DNA of 64,000 bases, taken from contig NW_025955010.1 of the NCBI RefSeq assembly GCF_022376445.1, positions 62,001 to 126,000 of the forward strand, in the 5' to 3' direction. Positions 1 to 11,029 of the stretch are shown one piece after another (position 1 is the stretch's first letter; every line of letters begins with the position of its first letter). The notes below the pieces were generated by a model that did no database searches, was not told where the DNA came from, and saw nothing but the letters and a program-made list of their open reading frames with translations. Origin of the DNA: Fomitopsis serialis (taxonomy: Eukaryota; Basidiomycota; Agaricomycetes; Polyporales; Fomitopsidaceae). The position numbers and the translations under genes are program-made.

Positions 1-1521
1 TGCATGGCCTCGTTTTACACTCCTTGGTCAAAGTCTTGGGTCAATGTACTTGGCATGGGAGGCCATGTCCAAGCTTATACCAGACCAATTCATCGGTGCG
101 GTAAATATCCTCGATATTTCACGGGATACTCATGCACTCTCATTTCTTAGATACCATGGGCTACGCCTTTACCTTCCATGTAGTGAGGCTCCTCGGCAGT
201 GTCCCTGTGGGAGCATATGTCCACTACCCAACCATCAGCACCGACATGCTGGAGAGGGTGAGGTCACGGAAGAAATGGCATACTAATTCGGATGCGATAT
301 CATCGTCGGGCCTCCTCAGCAAAGGAAAACTCCTGTGAGTTTGAGCTTCCCTCGCCTGCTTCGCGTTGTAGCACTTTGTCAATCAAAGCTGCAATGATGT
401 ACTCCGACATAAATGCTTACGGAATAGTGCAGGTATTATCGCCTCTTCATGTATTACTACGCCAACTCGCTTCGCCAAGCAAGCTTCGTCATGGTCAATT
501 CATCCTGGACCAAGAATCATGTAGATTCAATCTTACAATACAGCGACCCACTCCTCGATGCCCTGCATATGTGCACCCCACTAGTCCTCCTTCGTTTCCT
601 TCGGCCCTCGCAAACACCGAAGTCTGCTCGTATCGTGTACCCACCTTGTGATACGCGGGAGATGGCGAAGTTCCCTCTGACGGGCCGAGAGCGAGTGATT
701 CTCAGCGTTGCGCAGTTCCGGTGGGTATAATTGCTCTGCTTCGACCCGAGTACATGCTCATGCCGACGACATAGACCCGAGAAGGACCATGCCGCACAAT
801 TACATGCCTTCCATAGCCTGCTGGCTTCTCATCCTGAGTACGGGAAACCCGATGACGCGCATGTCCAGCTGGTGCTTGTGGGAGGAAGTCGCAATGCAGA
901 GGACGCCGCACGAGTTGAAGGGCTTCGAGAGCTGGCCAAGGAGTTGGGGATTGAGGTAAAGTCCATGGTGTGTGCAACTCCCAATGCTGACTGTAGTCGA
1001 TACTAGGGCCACGTAGAGTTCGTCATCAACGCATCATTCCCCGCTATGCTCAACTGGCTCTCGAGAGCTAGTATCGGCCTGAGCACCATGGTCGACGAGC
1101 ACTTCGGCATCAACGTCGTGGAGTTCATGGTATGTTCGATATTTGATGACATCCGCACGAAGGAGAAATGGAGGTCTGACATATCACTCGCAAGGCGGCC
1201 GGGGTCATCCCTGTCGCACACGCATCCGGTGGCCCGCTGAACGACATCGTCGTGCCGTTCGAAGGGAAGCCTACAGGTACGCATTAACTCCATCATCTCC
1301 TCTCCCACTGTACGTTGACGCTGCATGGCTTCCTGACAGGGTATCATGCCACTTCTCCCGAGACATTCGCGGAGGCCTTCCATACCGTATTGACTCTCCC
1401 GCCGGAGGAAGACTTGGCGCTGCGGCAGCGCGCCAGGACGTGGGCCGTCCAGCGCTTCTCTGAAGAAGAATTCGAGAATGCATGGAATGAGAGCGGATGG
1501 AGAAAATGGCTGCCGTCGTGA
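1..1521 (+). CDS. ALG11: ALG11-like GDP-Man:dolichol-PP-oligosaccharide alpha-1,2-mannosyltransferase, 5' partial
   Basis: ER-membrane glycosyltransferase (GT4) that adds the fourth and fifth mannoses to the lipid-linked N-glycan precursor on the cytosolic face. The window opens inside an exon (frame from base 2, reading [16 protein letters not shown]). Exons I can place are 2-95, 151-334, 433-720, 775-955, 1007-1129, 1195-1276 and 1340-1521, all with GT-AG borders and matching phases. Family marks are [24 protein letters not shown], the [11 protein letters not shown] acceptor-side motif, [19 protein letters not shown] and the C-terminal nucleotide-sugar site around [12 protein letters not shown] and [12 protein letters not shown]. 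The N-terminal membrane anchor lies outside the window. No frame break is seen, unlike the genes that follow. Identification is by recognition of family motifs. Confidence 0.93.
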
Positions 1522-1780
1522 GTACATTCCATCGGAGGGCGCCCGACCCACCGAGCTCGCACAATGTACAGTATATCAGCGCTAATGATGCTTTCCTGCT
1601 GACCTCTGCATGGACTTCGCAAACGCGCTGCGTCCAACCTCCATACGATATTTATGTTGCGATCTTCCGACCGGTGAGTTCTCAATATGTTATCCCGTCT
1701 ATGAAATACAGTCCTAGATCGTACAGACTTCAGCGCGCCCCGGCGTTGGTTATCCCCCTTGAGATACGGCTTCTCGTTGT

Positions 1781-3491
1781 TCAGTCCTTCACCAAGACCT
1801 TCTCCCACTTCCCTCGGATCTCGCTCAGCGTCGAGTACCCGCTGAGACCTAGCGACGTCTCGGTGTCCGCGAGAAGTGCCTCGATTTGGTGCTTGACGCC
1901 CTTCTGACCGCCGAGAGTCAAGGCGTACATGAACGGGCGGCCGTCTGTCCCACACAAAGGCCCAATTAGCGATCGATCCGTGGGCCTTCTCAGAAGATGG
2001 GGAGGGGTACGTACAGAGGACTGCGTCGGCACCGAGGGCGATCGCCTTGATCACGTCGACGCCGGTACGAATGCCCGAGTCCATCAGGACGGTGAATTTA
2101 CCGGCTGCCTGCGCTGCGCGGACTTTGGGGCTCTGCATAATCTGGTGCAGAGCGTAGAGGGTCGAAATAGACCCATCTACCTGGCGACCACCTGATGGTA
2201 TGGTTCAGTTACTGTCAGGTGGGTAGAGGAAAGTGATATATACCGTGGTTGGACACGACGATGCCGTCAACACCATGGTCAATGGCAAGCTCAGCATCCT
2301 ATGGGGCAAGTGGTCACGACAATGCGAGGCTCCCACGTTGACTGAACTTACCTCCGCACACATAATCCCCTTTAGGACAACAGGGCCGTCCCAGTGTTGC
2401 TTGATGAATGGCAAATGCTGCCATGTTCTGAACCAGCCCGACGTGACCTCCGTGATCCACGCGTTGCCCAGCTCAGCTGTCCTCCTGGTCTTCTCGTCGC
2501 CGTTCAGTATGCGTTCGTCGATCTTAGCCGGGTCGTACGGGAACTCGGGGTGGCTGTCCAGTGGCAAGGGTTCCTCGCCGTGGCGTGTCATGAATACCGG
2601 GTCGGTGAACCCGATGTGGCAACCTACGCCCTGGAGGAACGGCAGGTACGCTGTTTCGATATCGTGCGGGCGCCAGCCGAGGAGCATGGTGTCGAGCGTT
2701 ATGACAAGGGCGTTAAAGCCTGAGGCCTTTATGCGACTCAGAAGGGAGATGGTCACGTCGTCATGCCGCGGCCTGCAAGATTCTGCTCAGTGCGCGTAAG
2801 TCAATCTTTGCTCGATAAGGCATACCAGTAGAGCTGGTACCACCGATGGCCATTGGGTCCGTTCGCCTGGGCGACAGCCTCGATGGACCGCGTCGACGCA
2901 GTACTCATGATGTATGGGACGCCGACTTCCCCTGCAGCAGCGGAGCTTGCAACCTCCCCGTCGGGATGTACGATGCCCTGGACGCCAATGGGCGCGAGAA
3001 GCACTGGCGAAGGGTATTTCACTCCAAACAGAGTCGTCTTGAAGCGCGCGTGGTCAGCTTCGCTATGCGATATGCAATTGCTAGCCAGCGACGCACCTCC
3101 AGGTTACGATTCGAGGCATCGGTCATCATCCGCGGGATGATCTTCCATTTCCTGAACTCGTTGATGTTGTCCTCATGCGAGGAGCACGTCCCCGCACTGC
3201 CATACACATACAAGAACGCGTCTGCGAGCGGCCAACCGGTGACACGAAGAAGACAATGATCGGCGGGAGATCGACGTCGGTCAGGACTTCTCGCCTTGTA
3301 CAAGGTATGCATTCCTCACCGAGGCGATCGCGGCTCTGGAGCTTTTCACGTGCAGCCTCCTCCAGCTTGTCCGTGTAGACAGTCCCGACGGCGCCCAGCG
3401 GTGGCTCGCCACGCCGCGCATAAAGCGCCTTCACGTATGGCGACCAATGCGTCAACGGTGAAGAATCAGGGTTCGCAAGGCTGGCGGACAT
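1781..3491 (-). CDS. FMN-dependent alpha-hydroxy-acid oxidase, lactate 2-monooxygenase/lactate dehydrogenase-like
   Basis: Member of the FMN-dependent 2-hydroxy-acid dehydrogenase family (glycolate oxidase, cytochrome b2 FMN domain, lactate 2-monooxygenase). It has no N-terminal cytochrome b5 domain, so it is not a classical cytochrome b2. Start chosen at MSASLANPDSSPLTHW. Motifs in order: YGSAGT and NEFRKWKIIPRMM, SPVLLAPIGVQG, STASTRSIEAVA, the LDTMLLGWRPHD segment and long insert seen in lactate 2-monooxygenases, VVLKGI, the active-site SNHGG (split by an intron near 2245) followed by RQVDGS, LMDSGIRTGVDVIKAIALGA, and C-terminal GGQKGVKHQIEALLAD. At least five introns. Near 3229-3233 the frame slips by one base, and one extra C in the CC run of the coding strand restores a continuous reading (see the homopolymer finding). 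Substrate cannot be fixed from sequence; lactate is the best guess. Confidence 0.87.
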
Positions 3492-4605
3492 CGTGCGGAG
3501 GTTTGTGATTCAGCTGTGTGTGCAGGAGACGAGTCCAGTGTGGAGGTCGTCGCGGAACCGGAGGACACTCTTATAGCACACGGTTGTCTGATTGAAGGAG
3601 AGCCGGGTTCCGCCATACTAACTACGACCCAACTCGGTTTGCAGGCTTCTCTGTTCTGCGTCAATCGTGACTGAACCCTGGCCCCTGGGTAAGAACTCCG
3701 ACAAAAGGGGAGAACGCCGGTGCAGAAGACACATCCGGATCACAAGCGTCTCCATATCCCGTGCTGCTCGTTCTCCGAAGCTCCTGGAGGTTCAACTTTC
3801 AACACTGCAATCGACAAGTATCCGCTCAAGCCAAGCTCAAGACGCCATTAATTCGACACTAGATTGGCGACCGAAGTCCGGTGGATCATCGTTGGATCAT
3901 CGTCTAATTCTGATGGCATTGCACACCTCCTCAATGTACCCTCCCGTGGCACATGAAGTGCACACATGACCGTGCCGTGTTACCACCTGCAGCTATGCGG
4001 GTATTGCGGGATGTGATCAGCCAAGAAGCCGACGGTACCTATGTACGCGTTTGAGTGGGCGATACCACTCGGGCCTGTCACTCAACGTCTCCGTCACAAC
4101 GGCCCCGTACCATCGGCCGTAGCAGCGCGACCCGCGTCTCAAGTACTGAATGCTGAACCAACAAGCTCAGCGCGCGGTAGCAAGTCCAGACCACAACCAG
4201 ACACATCGCGGACACCACCTGGCCAGTCCGTAGCCCCGGGTTAACATCGCAGAAGCGCACTGGCATGATCGTCGCATATGCACCATCACTCCGGTCTTGC
4301 GTGGTAGAAACAGAAAGACTGAGGTATCAGGCTCAAGTCTGCCTGAACGGCCGAGGTCAGCGTACAACGCCAAATTTGAGTGAATCGGGTGCTCGAACCG
4401 ATATCCTTCGTTAGACTAGTCCAGCGGTAACCGCATCAAGGTACGAAGGTGAACGTAACCCCACGGAGGACGTGGATGCAACACGGGTCCTCGGTCGACG
4501 TAGTCTCTGGCTCACACTTCCCCGTCGGTCATTGAGAAGTTCCCTGAATGGCCAGCGGAAGCCATCTTGTAGACTGGCACAGGACTTTTATATTGCGCTG
4601 CTAAG
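3492..4605. other. Intergenic, no gene seen
   Basis: Between the 5' end of the hydroxy-acid oxidase gene and the 3' end of the JLP2 gene. The ORFs here are short, have no recognisable motif and do not extend through plausible introns. The part next to 3491 should hold the oxidase promoter, but no clear TATA element stands out. Confidence 0.6.
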
Positions 4606-5771
4606 TTACATGAAGTCATCTTCCATCTCGCGTACGGATCGCTTCGGGGCCTCCGCCATCCCGTCGTCGTCGTCTTCTGCTTGCTGGTCGAACAGCGTGT
4701 CATAAGAGCGCGCCGCCTTCTCCGCCGCCCGCTGACGCGCAAGCTCTTCGTCTGCCTTCTTCTGCACATCCAAACGTCAATAAATCACCAGCGGGCGCCA
4801 CTAGCAGTCGCGACGGCGCACACCAACGCCAACGACGACAGGCACACACCTTCTGCTGCGCCGCCGCTCGGCGTGCGGCGCTCTCGTTCTTGATACGCTC
4901 GACGCGCTCCTCCTCGTGGTCGACCTGCCGCTCGACCTTCGTCTTGTTGAGCCGGTTCACGATTGGGTTCTCGCGCTTCGCGACGTGGACTGCGATGCGG
5001 ACATCATTCGCACGGACACGGGTTTCATGGGAAGGGTGAGAGGCAGAGGCACGCACTTCGTTTCACCTGGGCCGGGCCTGCGTCAGCGGGAAGCAAGAGT
5101 GCGGAACGCCCGCGCGCGACTCGGTGCAAGGGGGCTATGGGACGGGAAGAGGGACGCTCACCCGCTTATCGTTGTGGAACGAGACCTGGCCAACAGCCAT
5201 GTCACCCGTTTTCTGTGAGCCAAGACCCGGGTCTGATGAGATAATGTCCATGTCCACGAAGGGGGACGTGAGAGCACTGGGGAGCGCACCTTGAGGTTGT
5301 CTGCGGGCGTGTATATGATCGTGAGGTTGTCCTTTTTGTTGCCTGACGACCCCGGACGTCAACATCCTAGCCATGCACAGCGGGTTGAACAGTGGTAGAC
5401 GGACCCTCGATCGAGTTTGCCTTGACAAGTTGTGCACAGTCTGTAAGGAGGGGCTCTGGATGGCCTCCCATGACATGCCATCCGGCATGCGCAGGTAGAC
5501 GTGTGCCGACGAGAGCTTGTCGACATGAAACCAGAGGTCTTGAGGCCAAGCATACTTAATGAGGTCTTCGTCTGCCGCAGGGTGCTACTGCTTGAGATAA
5601 CGAGGAAGGTTAGGAGGGGAGGGGTATTAGGAGGACGTACTTTCGACCTTGTCTTTACCCATGTACAGCACGACCGGTGGGTCGATGGCTGCTCGCAGCT
5701 ATAAGCTGAGCCTGGTAACCAGAGAGTAGAGTGAATTCAAGCTCACCTGATGACTTGAAGAACAAGACCAT
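4606..5771 (-). CDS. JLP2: JLP2/CCDC25 family NFACT-R domain protein
   Basis: Conserved eukaryotic protein with an NFACT-R (DUF814) RNA-binding-type domain. Yeast Jlp2 is poorly characterised and human CCDC25 is membrane-associated and binds DNA. Start at MVLFFKSS (5771), then an intron, then [13 protein letters not shown], the [19 protein letters not shown] block, [70 protein letters not shown] and an alanine/glutamate-rich coiled coil. The C-terminus is [11 protein letters not shown], stop at 4606. Introns are short and GT-AG. About 220 residues, the usual family length. It reads without frame breaks once introns are removed. A cytosolic role in translation or nascent-chain quality control is inference from the domain. 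Confidence 0.9.
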
Positions 5772-6368
5772 GGCGATGTATCAGTGTCTGCCCCGTTGGT
5801 GCGATGTGTGTTGAAAACAAGTCTCAGGCCTTGGTTCTTCCAGATACTTATGCTCGCGCAAGAGGGACTCTTGCAGAGTTGAGATCGACCAGACAACTAG
5901 CAAGACAGACGCGGCCAGAAAGACAGAGACACGATTGAGACAGCACGAGAAAACCAGCTCTTTTCAAGGCGCCATCCTCGCCAGCAGCGCTCACACGGCG
6001 GCGCTGTGCACTGCAAGATTTCCATCGTCGCGTCCAAGTCCGTGTCGTTACTCATTCACACAGCAGGCATCCAGTCGCAGACACTACATCCAGTCACAAG
6101 CCGTCCGTGCATGCAAGTACTATGTATCTAACGCATACAATACACCAAGAGTATGAACGATAGTCAGGATTCAGAAAAGCGAGAAAAAAAGGCACGGCAG
6201 TAGTGAAGCGTCGTCGTACTCGACTCGTATGTACAACAGGGTATCCCTAGTGTACATTGATGTCCCTCGGCAGGCATGCCAACATCCATCCGTCCACCGA
6301 CCATGGTGCAGCACACAAGCGCACGGCGTCCCTGCCGCCTCTACTACTGGTACCACCATCTAGAAGCC
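5772..6368. other. Intergenic, no gene seen
   Basis: Upstream of JLP2 and downstream of the TVP38-like gene, both on the minus strand. Only short ORFs without family motifs. It should hold the JLP2 promoter and the TVP38-like 3' UTR. Confidence 0.55.
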
Positions 6369-9301
6369 TCATCGCAGGTCAGACGAGTAGTTCGGCGGCA
6401 TCGGCCCCGCCTGGCTCTGCCCGCCTCGTACGTCGCGTATCCCGCACGCGCGGGTGCAGCCGTCTGCGGGTACTGCTGTTGTATTGATTGCTGCTGCGCG
6501 AACGTCTGCGAGGAGTACGTCGGCGGCAGCGGCGCGGTCCCCGGCACCTGCTGCGTGCTGAACGGGTACCCACCCGTGAACTGGTGCTGTGTGAGTCCGG
6601 TCGGCGTCGACGGTGCGCTCCCCGCGCCATACGAAGGTGAGAACGGGTTGTTCGGGTTCGTAGGCGGCGGCGAGGGCGCATAGCCCGCGTACGGGTTCGC
6701 GTTTGGCGGTGGCGATGGTGCGTAGGCCGCATACGGGTTCGGCATCGGCGCCGCCATTGCTTGCGCACCGTACGGGTGTTGGGCTGGCGCGGTCTGCAGT
6801 GGCCTCATGTTCGGCGGGACTGCGGCGAGGTCGCATGTGCAGGCGCAGACACGGGCGGAGCAATCGGTGGGGGGTAGCGGTGTACGTCGGCGTGACGGCG
6901 GTCTAGACACCTGCGCCTGCGCGTACGGGTGTGGATACGGGTTCGTCAGGCCAGAATCACTCCTTGTTGGCGTGCTCTGGTACCCGCCCCGCTCGCTCAT
7001 CTGGTACGCGCTCCCGATACTTGAGCCCGTGTCCGCACGCTCGCCTTGCGGCGGTGCGTCGGCGCTTCTGCGAAGGGGCGAACGGGTGCGCGGCGCGGTT
7101 CGGGGACGTAGAGCCTCGGGTCGCCCGAGTGACCGACTGCGCGCCCGGAGGTGTCCCATTGCTGATAAACCGCGGCCCCGAAGTTATCGCCGCGCGCGGT
7201 GAGCGGGATCTCCGACTCGGACGCGGCGGGTTGAAGGCGACGGAGGCGGTCGACTGGAGCATCGAGCTGTTGGAGTACGGAGACGAGCCCATTCCCATGA
7301 GCTTCGCTTGCCTGTGGATATGATCGTTAGCCCAGAGATCCATTCGCCACGGACGGAGGTACTGACCTCGCTTTCCTGCGGTCGTAGATGACGCCGGGTT
7401 TGGCCTTGTTCATGAGGTTGTAGATGTACCACATCGCCACGAACGTAATGATGACCGTGATGCCGACGACGACGTCCTTGACGATGGTGTCCCGCGTGCT
7501 CGAACCGCCATTGTCCGACTGCTCGAGGGCAACACCGAGGTACACAGTGATAAATTGTTTCGGGAGCGAGAGGATAGCGGCGATGATGAATGTCCAGACG
7601 CTCATGCCGCATGTTGAGAACACGGCAGTCGTGACTGGGTGAAGTCAGTGAGGAGTGAGCACACATCCACAATTAGAGGGGCATCACGTACAGTGCCAGG
7701 AATAGCACTCAACCGTGCGATGAGTGCAATCTTGATCCCACCCTCCCGCACGACCTTCGCCAAGCATGCGTACCGAAGATCTGTCTTCTCGAGCTTCTCG
7801 CCACGCACGCTGCAGCATACCTGAACGCGCTACACCGAAGCGTTAACCCCAATGGCACCATGTAGCTTGGACCTGAAACTTACTAGAAGTTACCAAGTTC
7901 ACCAAGGAAGGTGCCCGCACACACAATAGCGAAGCCGATCCAGAGACCCCAGACGAGACCACACAGGATGGCGACGATTTCATGGCCAAAGAGCTAAGCA
8001 TTCGACCCGCAATGAGAATTCTGCCTTGGAAGTGGACCGGATGCAACTCAAAACTCACAGGAGGGAATGAAATGACGAAGAGGATACCGATAGGGATGAG
8101 CCATCCAAACTTGAGACTGTCAAGCAACCAACATCAGTCACACGACGGACCGCAACGCAGAGCACCTCATCGCTGTCTTGACTGCAAGATGTCGAGAAAG
8201 ACGTACTCATGCATCCAGTTGGCAGCGGGCTGTAGCCATTTGACTATTTGTGTGTGGAATACCGTGAACAGAATCGTCGCGACCAGTGCGATAGCGAAAT
8301 GACGTAGTACCCTGTGCGCAACACATCAAGTCAGCACAACGCCCTCTGCACAACATCAGCCTGTCGAGATTCAACGCATGTCCCTCATGAACCCGCAAAG
8401 TTCAAACATCACAGAATGATGTGCACTGACATGCGATCCCTTGGCGAGAAGTTCGCATATACCGGCTCGGCGTCACACCCTCCCATAACTTACCCGACGC
8501 TAGGTGTGGAGCCCCAGTTCGACGACCCTCGCTACCGTCGCGAAGGCGCGTCGGTCCACAGCACTGACCGCAAAGTGGAAGGCATGCGTCCGATGGGAAG
8601 AAGTGTTGCTACTGCAGTCGCGCCACCGATTTCATCGTCGTCACCACCGGGATGTGGCCCCGACGACCAGCCTGCCGACTGACATGCAGACGAGGTATGA
8701 ACCAGAACTGAATGCCAGTCGACGGTTGGCGATGACCGCCATCGAGCCAAATGCAGTCTGCGAAGGAGCTATGGATCGCCGGAGAAGTCGATTGCCCCGG
8801 AGTGTTCATACCGGCGTGCATGCCGCATACACTCAGACCCAGGAACATGGTGCAGCGGACGTAACGGAATGGCGACCAGCACGAGCGGCCACTCCACAAT
8901 GGTGCCGGCCAGCGACGGTGATGTGAGAACCAAGTGGAAGAGACCTGCCCTGCGCAGAACGAACAGAGAAGACACGCACATAACCACTCTCTCCTGATCC
9001 AATACCGCCAACTCGACATCGCCTTCCAGTCAAACAACGACGTCTTCGTGAGCTCCTCCGCCTCGCTCGGCGTCGGACTGGGCGTGCGCGTAATCGCGCG
9101 CATGTCGACCGTGACGTCGCCGGGCTTCTTGTACGGGGACGAGTGTGCTTGGGCCGAGTCGTCGTCGTCCAGTGAGATGCGGCTCGCGCCAGGCGGGTAG
9201 AACTGGCCGTCGCCCGTCGCGTGGGGGCTCGCGCTCAAGTAGGGCGTCGTGTTGACCGTCGGAGACGTGCGACGGGTGCTGTATGCCGGATACGAAGCCA
9301 T
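6369..9301 (-). CDS. TVP38: TVP38/TMEM64 family (VTT/DedA-like domain) Golgi membrane protein
   Basis: Polytopic membrane protein of the TVP38/TMEM64 (SNARE-associated Golgi) family. Start taken at MASYPAYSTRRTSPT (9301). An acidic Ser/Thr-rich cytosolic N-terminus leads to SWRYWIRREWL, then a 669-nt intron (8312-8980), then membrane segments with FGWLIPIGILFVISFPP, LFGHEIVAILCGLVWGLWIG, CAGTFLGELGNF, EKTDLRYACLAKVVREGG, IALIARLSAIPG and MSVWTFIIAAILSLPKQF, and a last helix VVVGITVIITFVAMWYIYN. The long Pro/Tyr/Asn-rich C-tail repeats NPYAxYAPSPPP. The frame slips near 6425, 6960-7160, 7680-7700, 7816 and 8298. Each site I examined closely can be repaired by adding one base to a homopolymer. 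With the repair at 6425 the protein ends PMPPNYSSDLR (stop 6369); without it, at 6344. Vesicle or lipid-scrambling roles are known only for relatives. Confidence 0.85.
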
Positions 9302-10108
9302 GGCGGGGGTCGCCTGAGTAGTAGCAGCCACCGGGGGCGTTACTAGGTCCAATCGAGAGAGGTCGTAACGTGAACGGGCGTGCACGGGCGTCGAGGCGGG
9401 GGGTGGTTGCCGTCCGCGTCGTCGGGGAAAGGGATATTAGGGACGGGAATAGGATTGAGGAGAGGAAGAGGGAGTGGCGGGAGTGGGTACGGAGGAATAT
9501 GTAGAGTGGTAGGCAGCTCCGTAGTCGCACAGCTTGCACCCGCGTTCCCACGCCTCGAGGCGTAGTGCCCTTGGCACCTACGCGCAACGGCCGGCTCCCT
9601 CCGCTGACTCTCCCTCCATGACCTTGTCTCTCTCATCTGTTGTTGTTCAGACATGCTGCGGTATCAAGGCATCCAATATCATATATTCAAAACGGGTCGC
9701 GAACAGATACGTCGTGAGCGAGGGCTGTACCGCGGCGCACACGACTGCCTCGCGTCTCCGAACTACCAGTCCGGGCGAGGCGTAGATCGACCCAAATAGG
9801 ATAGATATCAGAGATGGATACACAGCAGTTTGTCGACGTCAAAGCAAGAAAACTGTACGATACATGTGCGTGTGAGACTTGTGGGAGATACTAGGACAGC
9901 TAAACAAGAACAGGGAAGAGGTCAAGGTGCGATTAAGCAGCCCGAGCGAGCCGTACATACAGCACCCAATTCAAGGGCTGCTGGACAGAGCGCCAGACGC
10001 GGGGGTATGTGTCGATTTACCGTGGTATCCGAACATGTCCGTCATCGCGGGGTCGTCACTGATATCAGGCAAAGCAGTGCCCCGGGGCTCCCGGGGCAGC
10101 CATGCCTG
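9302..10108. other. Intergenic, no gene seen
   Basis: Between the TVP38-like start and the stop of the next minus-strand gene. The 9380-9500 part is purine/pyrimidine-skewed (G-rich on the plus strand), as often seen in fungal core promoters. In-frame extension of the TVP38-like ORF to an upstream ATG at 9385 is possible but less likely than 9301. Confidence 0.5.
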
Positions 10109-10755
10109 CTATGTGAGAGCGCCGACGGCCGTGTGCGCCTGCGGCGGCAGCTGCACCTCGGCGCCCGGATCTGAATGCAAAGGCGCGCTCGAGCGGGCCG
10201 CGTCGAGGATTCCGGTCGAGTGGCTGAGCGAAGGGGACACGCCCGCCATGGATATGCTCTCCGCGGACGGGTCGTCACCCGTGGGCGGCCGGCCGCCATA
10301 CGACGGTGCTAGCAATAGCGAGGAGTAGGACGGTGGTGCGGGCTCGTACGGCGGGGCAGGGATGAATATGGCTGAGGGCTGTCTGCGGAGGTTGTTCGAA
10401 ATGCGCGCACGCGGAATGGACGCAATGTGCGCCCCGCTGCGACGCTGGCTCTGCGGGCTGCGTTCAGGACCCGGAGACTTGCGGTGGTGCGGCCAGGCAA
10501 CACAGATGACGATGATGAACACGAGGAGGAAGACCACTGCGTTCGAGAAAGTAGCAAGACAGTAAGCTCCCCGGTACGCCGTTGTCCGCACAGCGGCCTG
10601 AGGAGCTATTCACCTAAGGCCACGACCACGCGGATGATGGTACCCGTACTCATACGACCGTCCGGCCCGCTCTCATTCTCAGCTCCTGTGGCCGCGAACG
10701 TCTTGACCGTACAGTTCTTCTTGCCGATTCTGGCGAATAGAACATGAGGGTTCAT
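10109..10755 (-). CDS. Small single-pass membrane protein with PPxY motif, unrecognised
   Basis: Two exons, 10755-10614 and 10566-10109, joined across a 47-nt GT-AG intron with matching phase. The product is about 200 residues. A polar N-terminus (MNPHVLFARIGKK) precedes one strong membrane segment (SNAVVFLLVFIIVICVAW), then a basic HHRK stop-transfer and a Pro/Ser-rich tail with PPYEPAPPSYSS. PPSY is a PPxY motif of the kind bound by the WW domains of Rsp5/Nedd4 ubiquitin ligases, so an adaptor or trafficking role is possible; this is inference. No signal peptide is evident, although the short exon 1 might be extended by unseen exons. A leader exon is suggested by a GTGAGT donor at about 10824 and an acceptor just upstream of the ATG. 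No homologue is recognised. Confidence 0.55.
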
Positions 10756-11016
10756 GCTCGTAAGACCTTAAACTGTCAACCGCGTGAGTCACTTCCGCTA
10801 AAGGCAGAGCCATCCGATACTCACCTGCTGACGGATTGCCCGGCAGTGTTCGTGGTACGAGAGAAAGAGAGGAAGGGGTCTTCCGCAGGTGCGCAAGCCT
10901 CTACACCGGCTTGGACGAGGCGATGCTCTTCTTCGACGGCGGCTATGGCACAGCAGGGGCAGCACGACCTCGGAGCGGTGGGGGCGGATTCGAGGCTCGT
11001 CCCAGTGGCGCAGCGA

Positions 11017-11026
11017 CTTTATAAGG
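11017..11026 (-). promoter_or_regulatory. Candidate TATA box of the small PPxY membrane protein gene
   Basis: CTTATAAAG on the minus strand in GC-rich surroundings. It lies about 260 bp upstream of the proposed ATG, and a leader intron (donor at about 10824, acceptor at about 10767) would account for that distance. Confidence 0.4.
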
Positions 11027-11029
11027 CCC

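Noticed and set aside
4390..4470. tRNA-like words (GGTTCGAG on the minus strand, TAGTCCAGCGGT on the plus strand)
   Set aside because: The T-arm lacks the required C61 pairing and the A-box and B-box words lie on opposite strands; no cloverleaf could be built.
6344..7202. Several overlapping Arg-rich ORFs on both strands near the TVP38-like C-tail
   Set aside because: Off-frame readings of the Pro/Tyr-rich repeat region.
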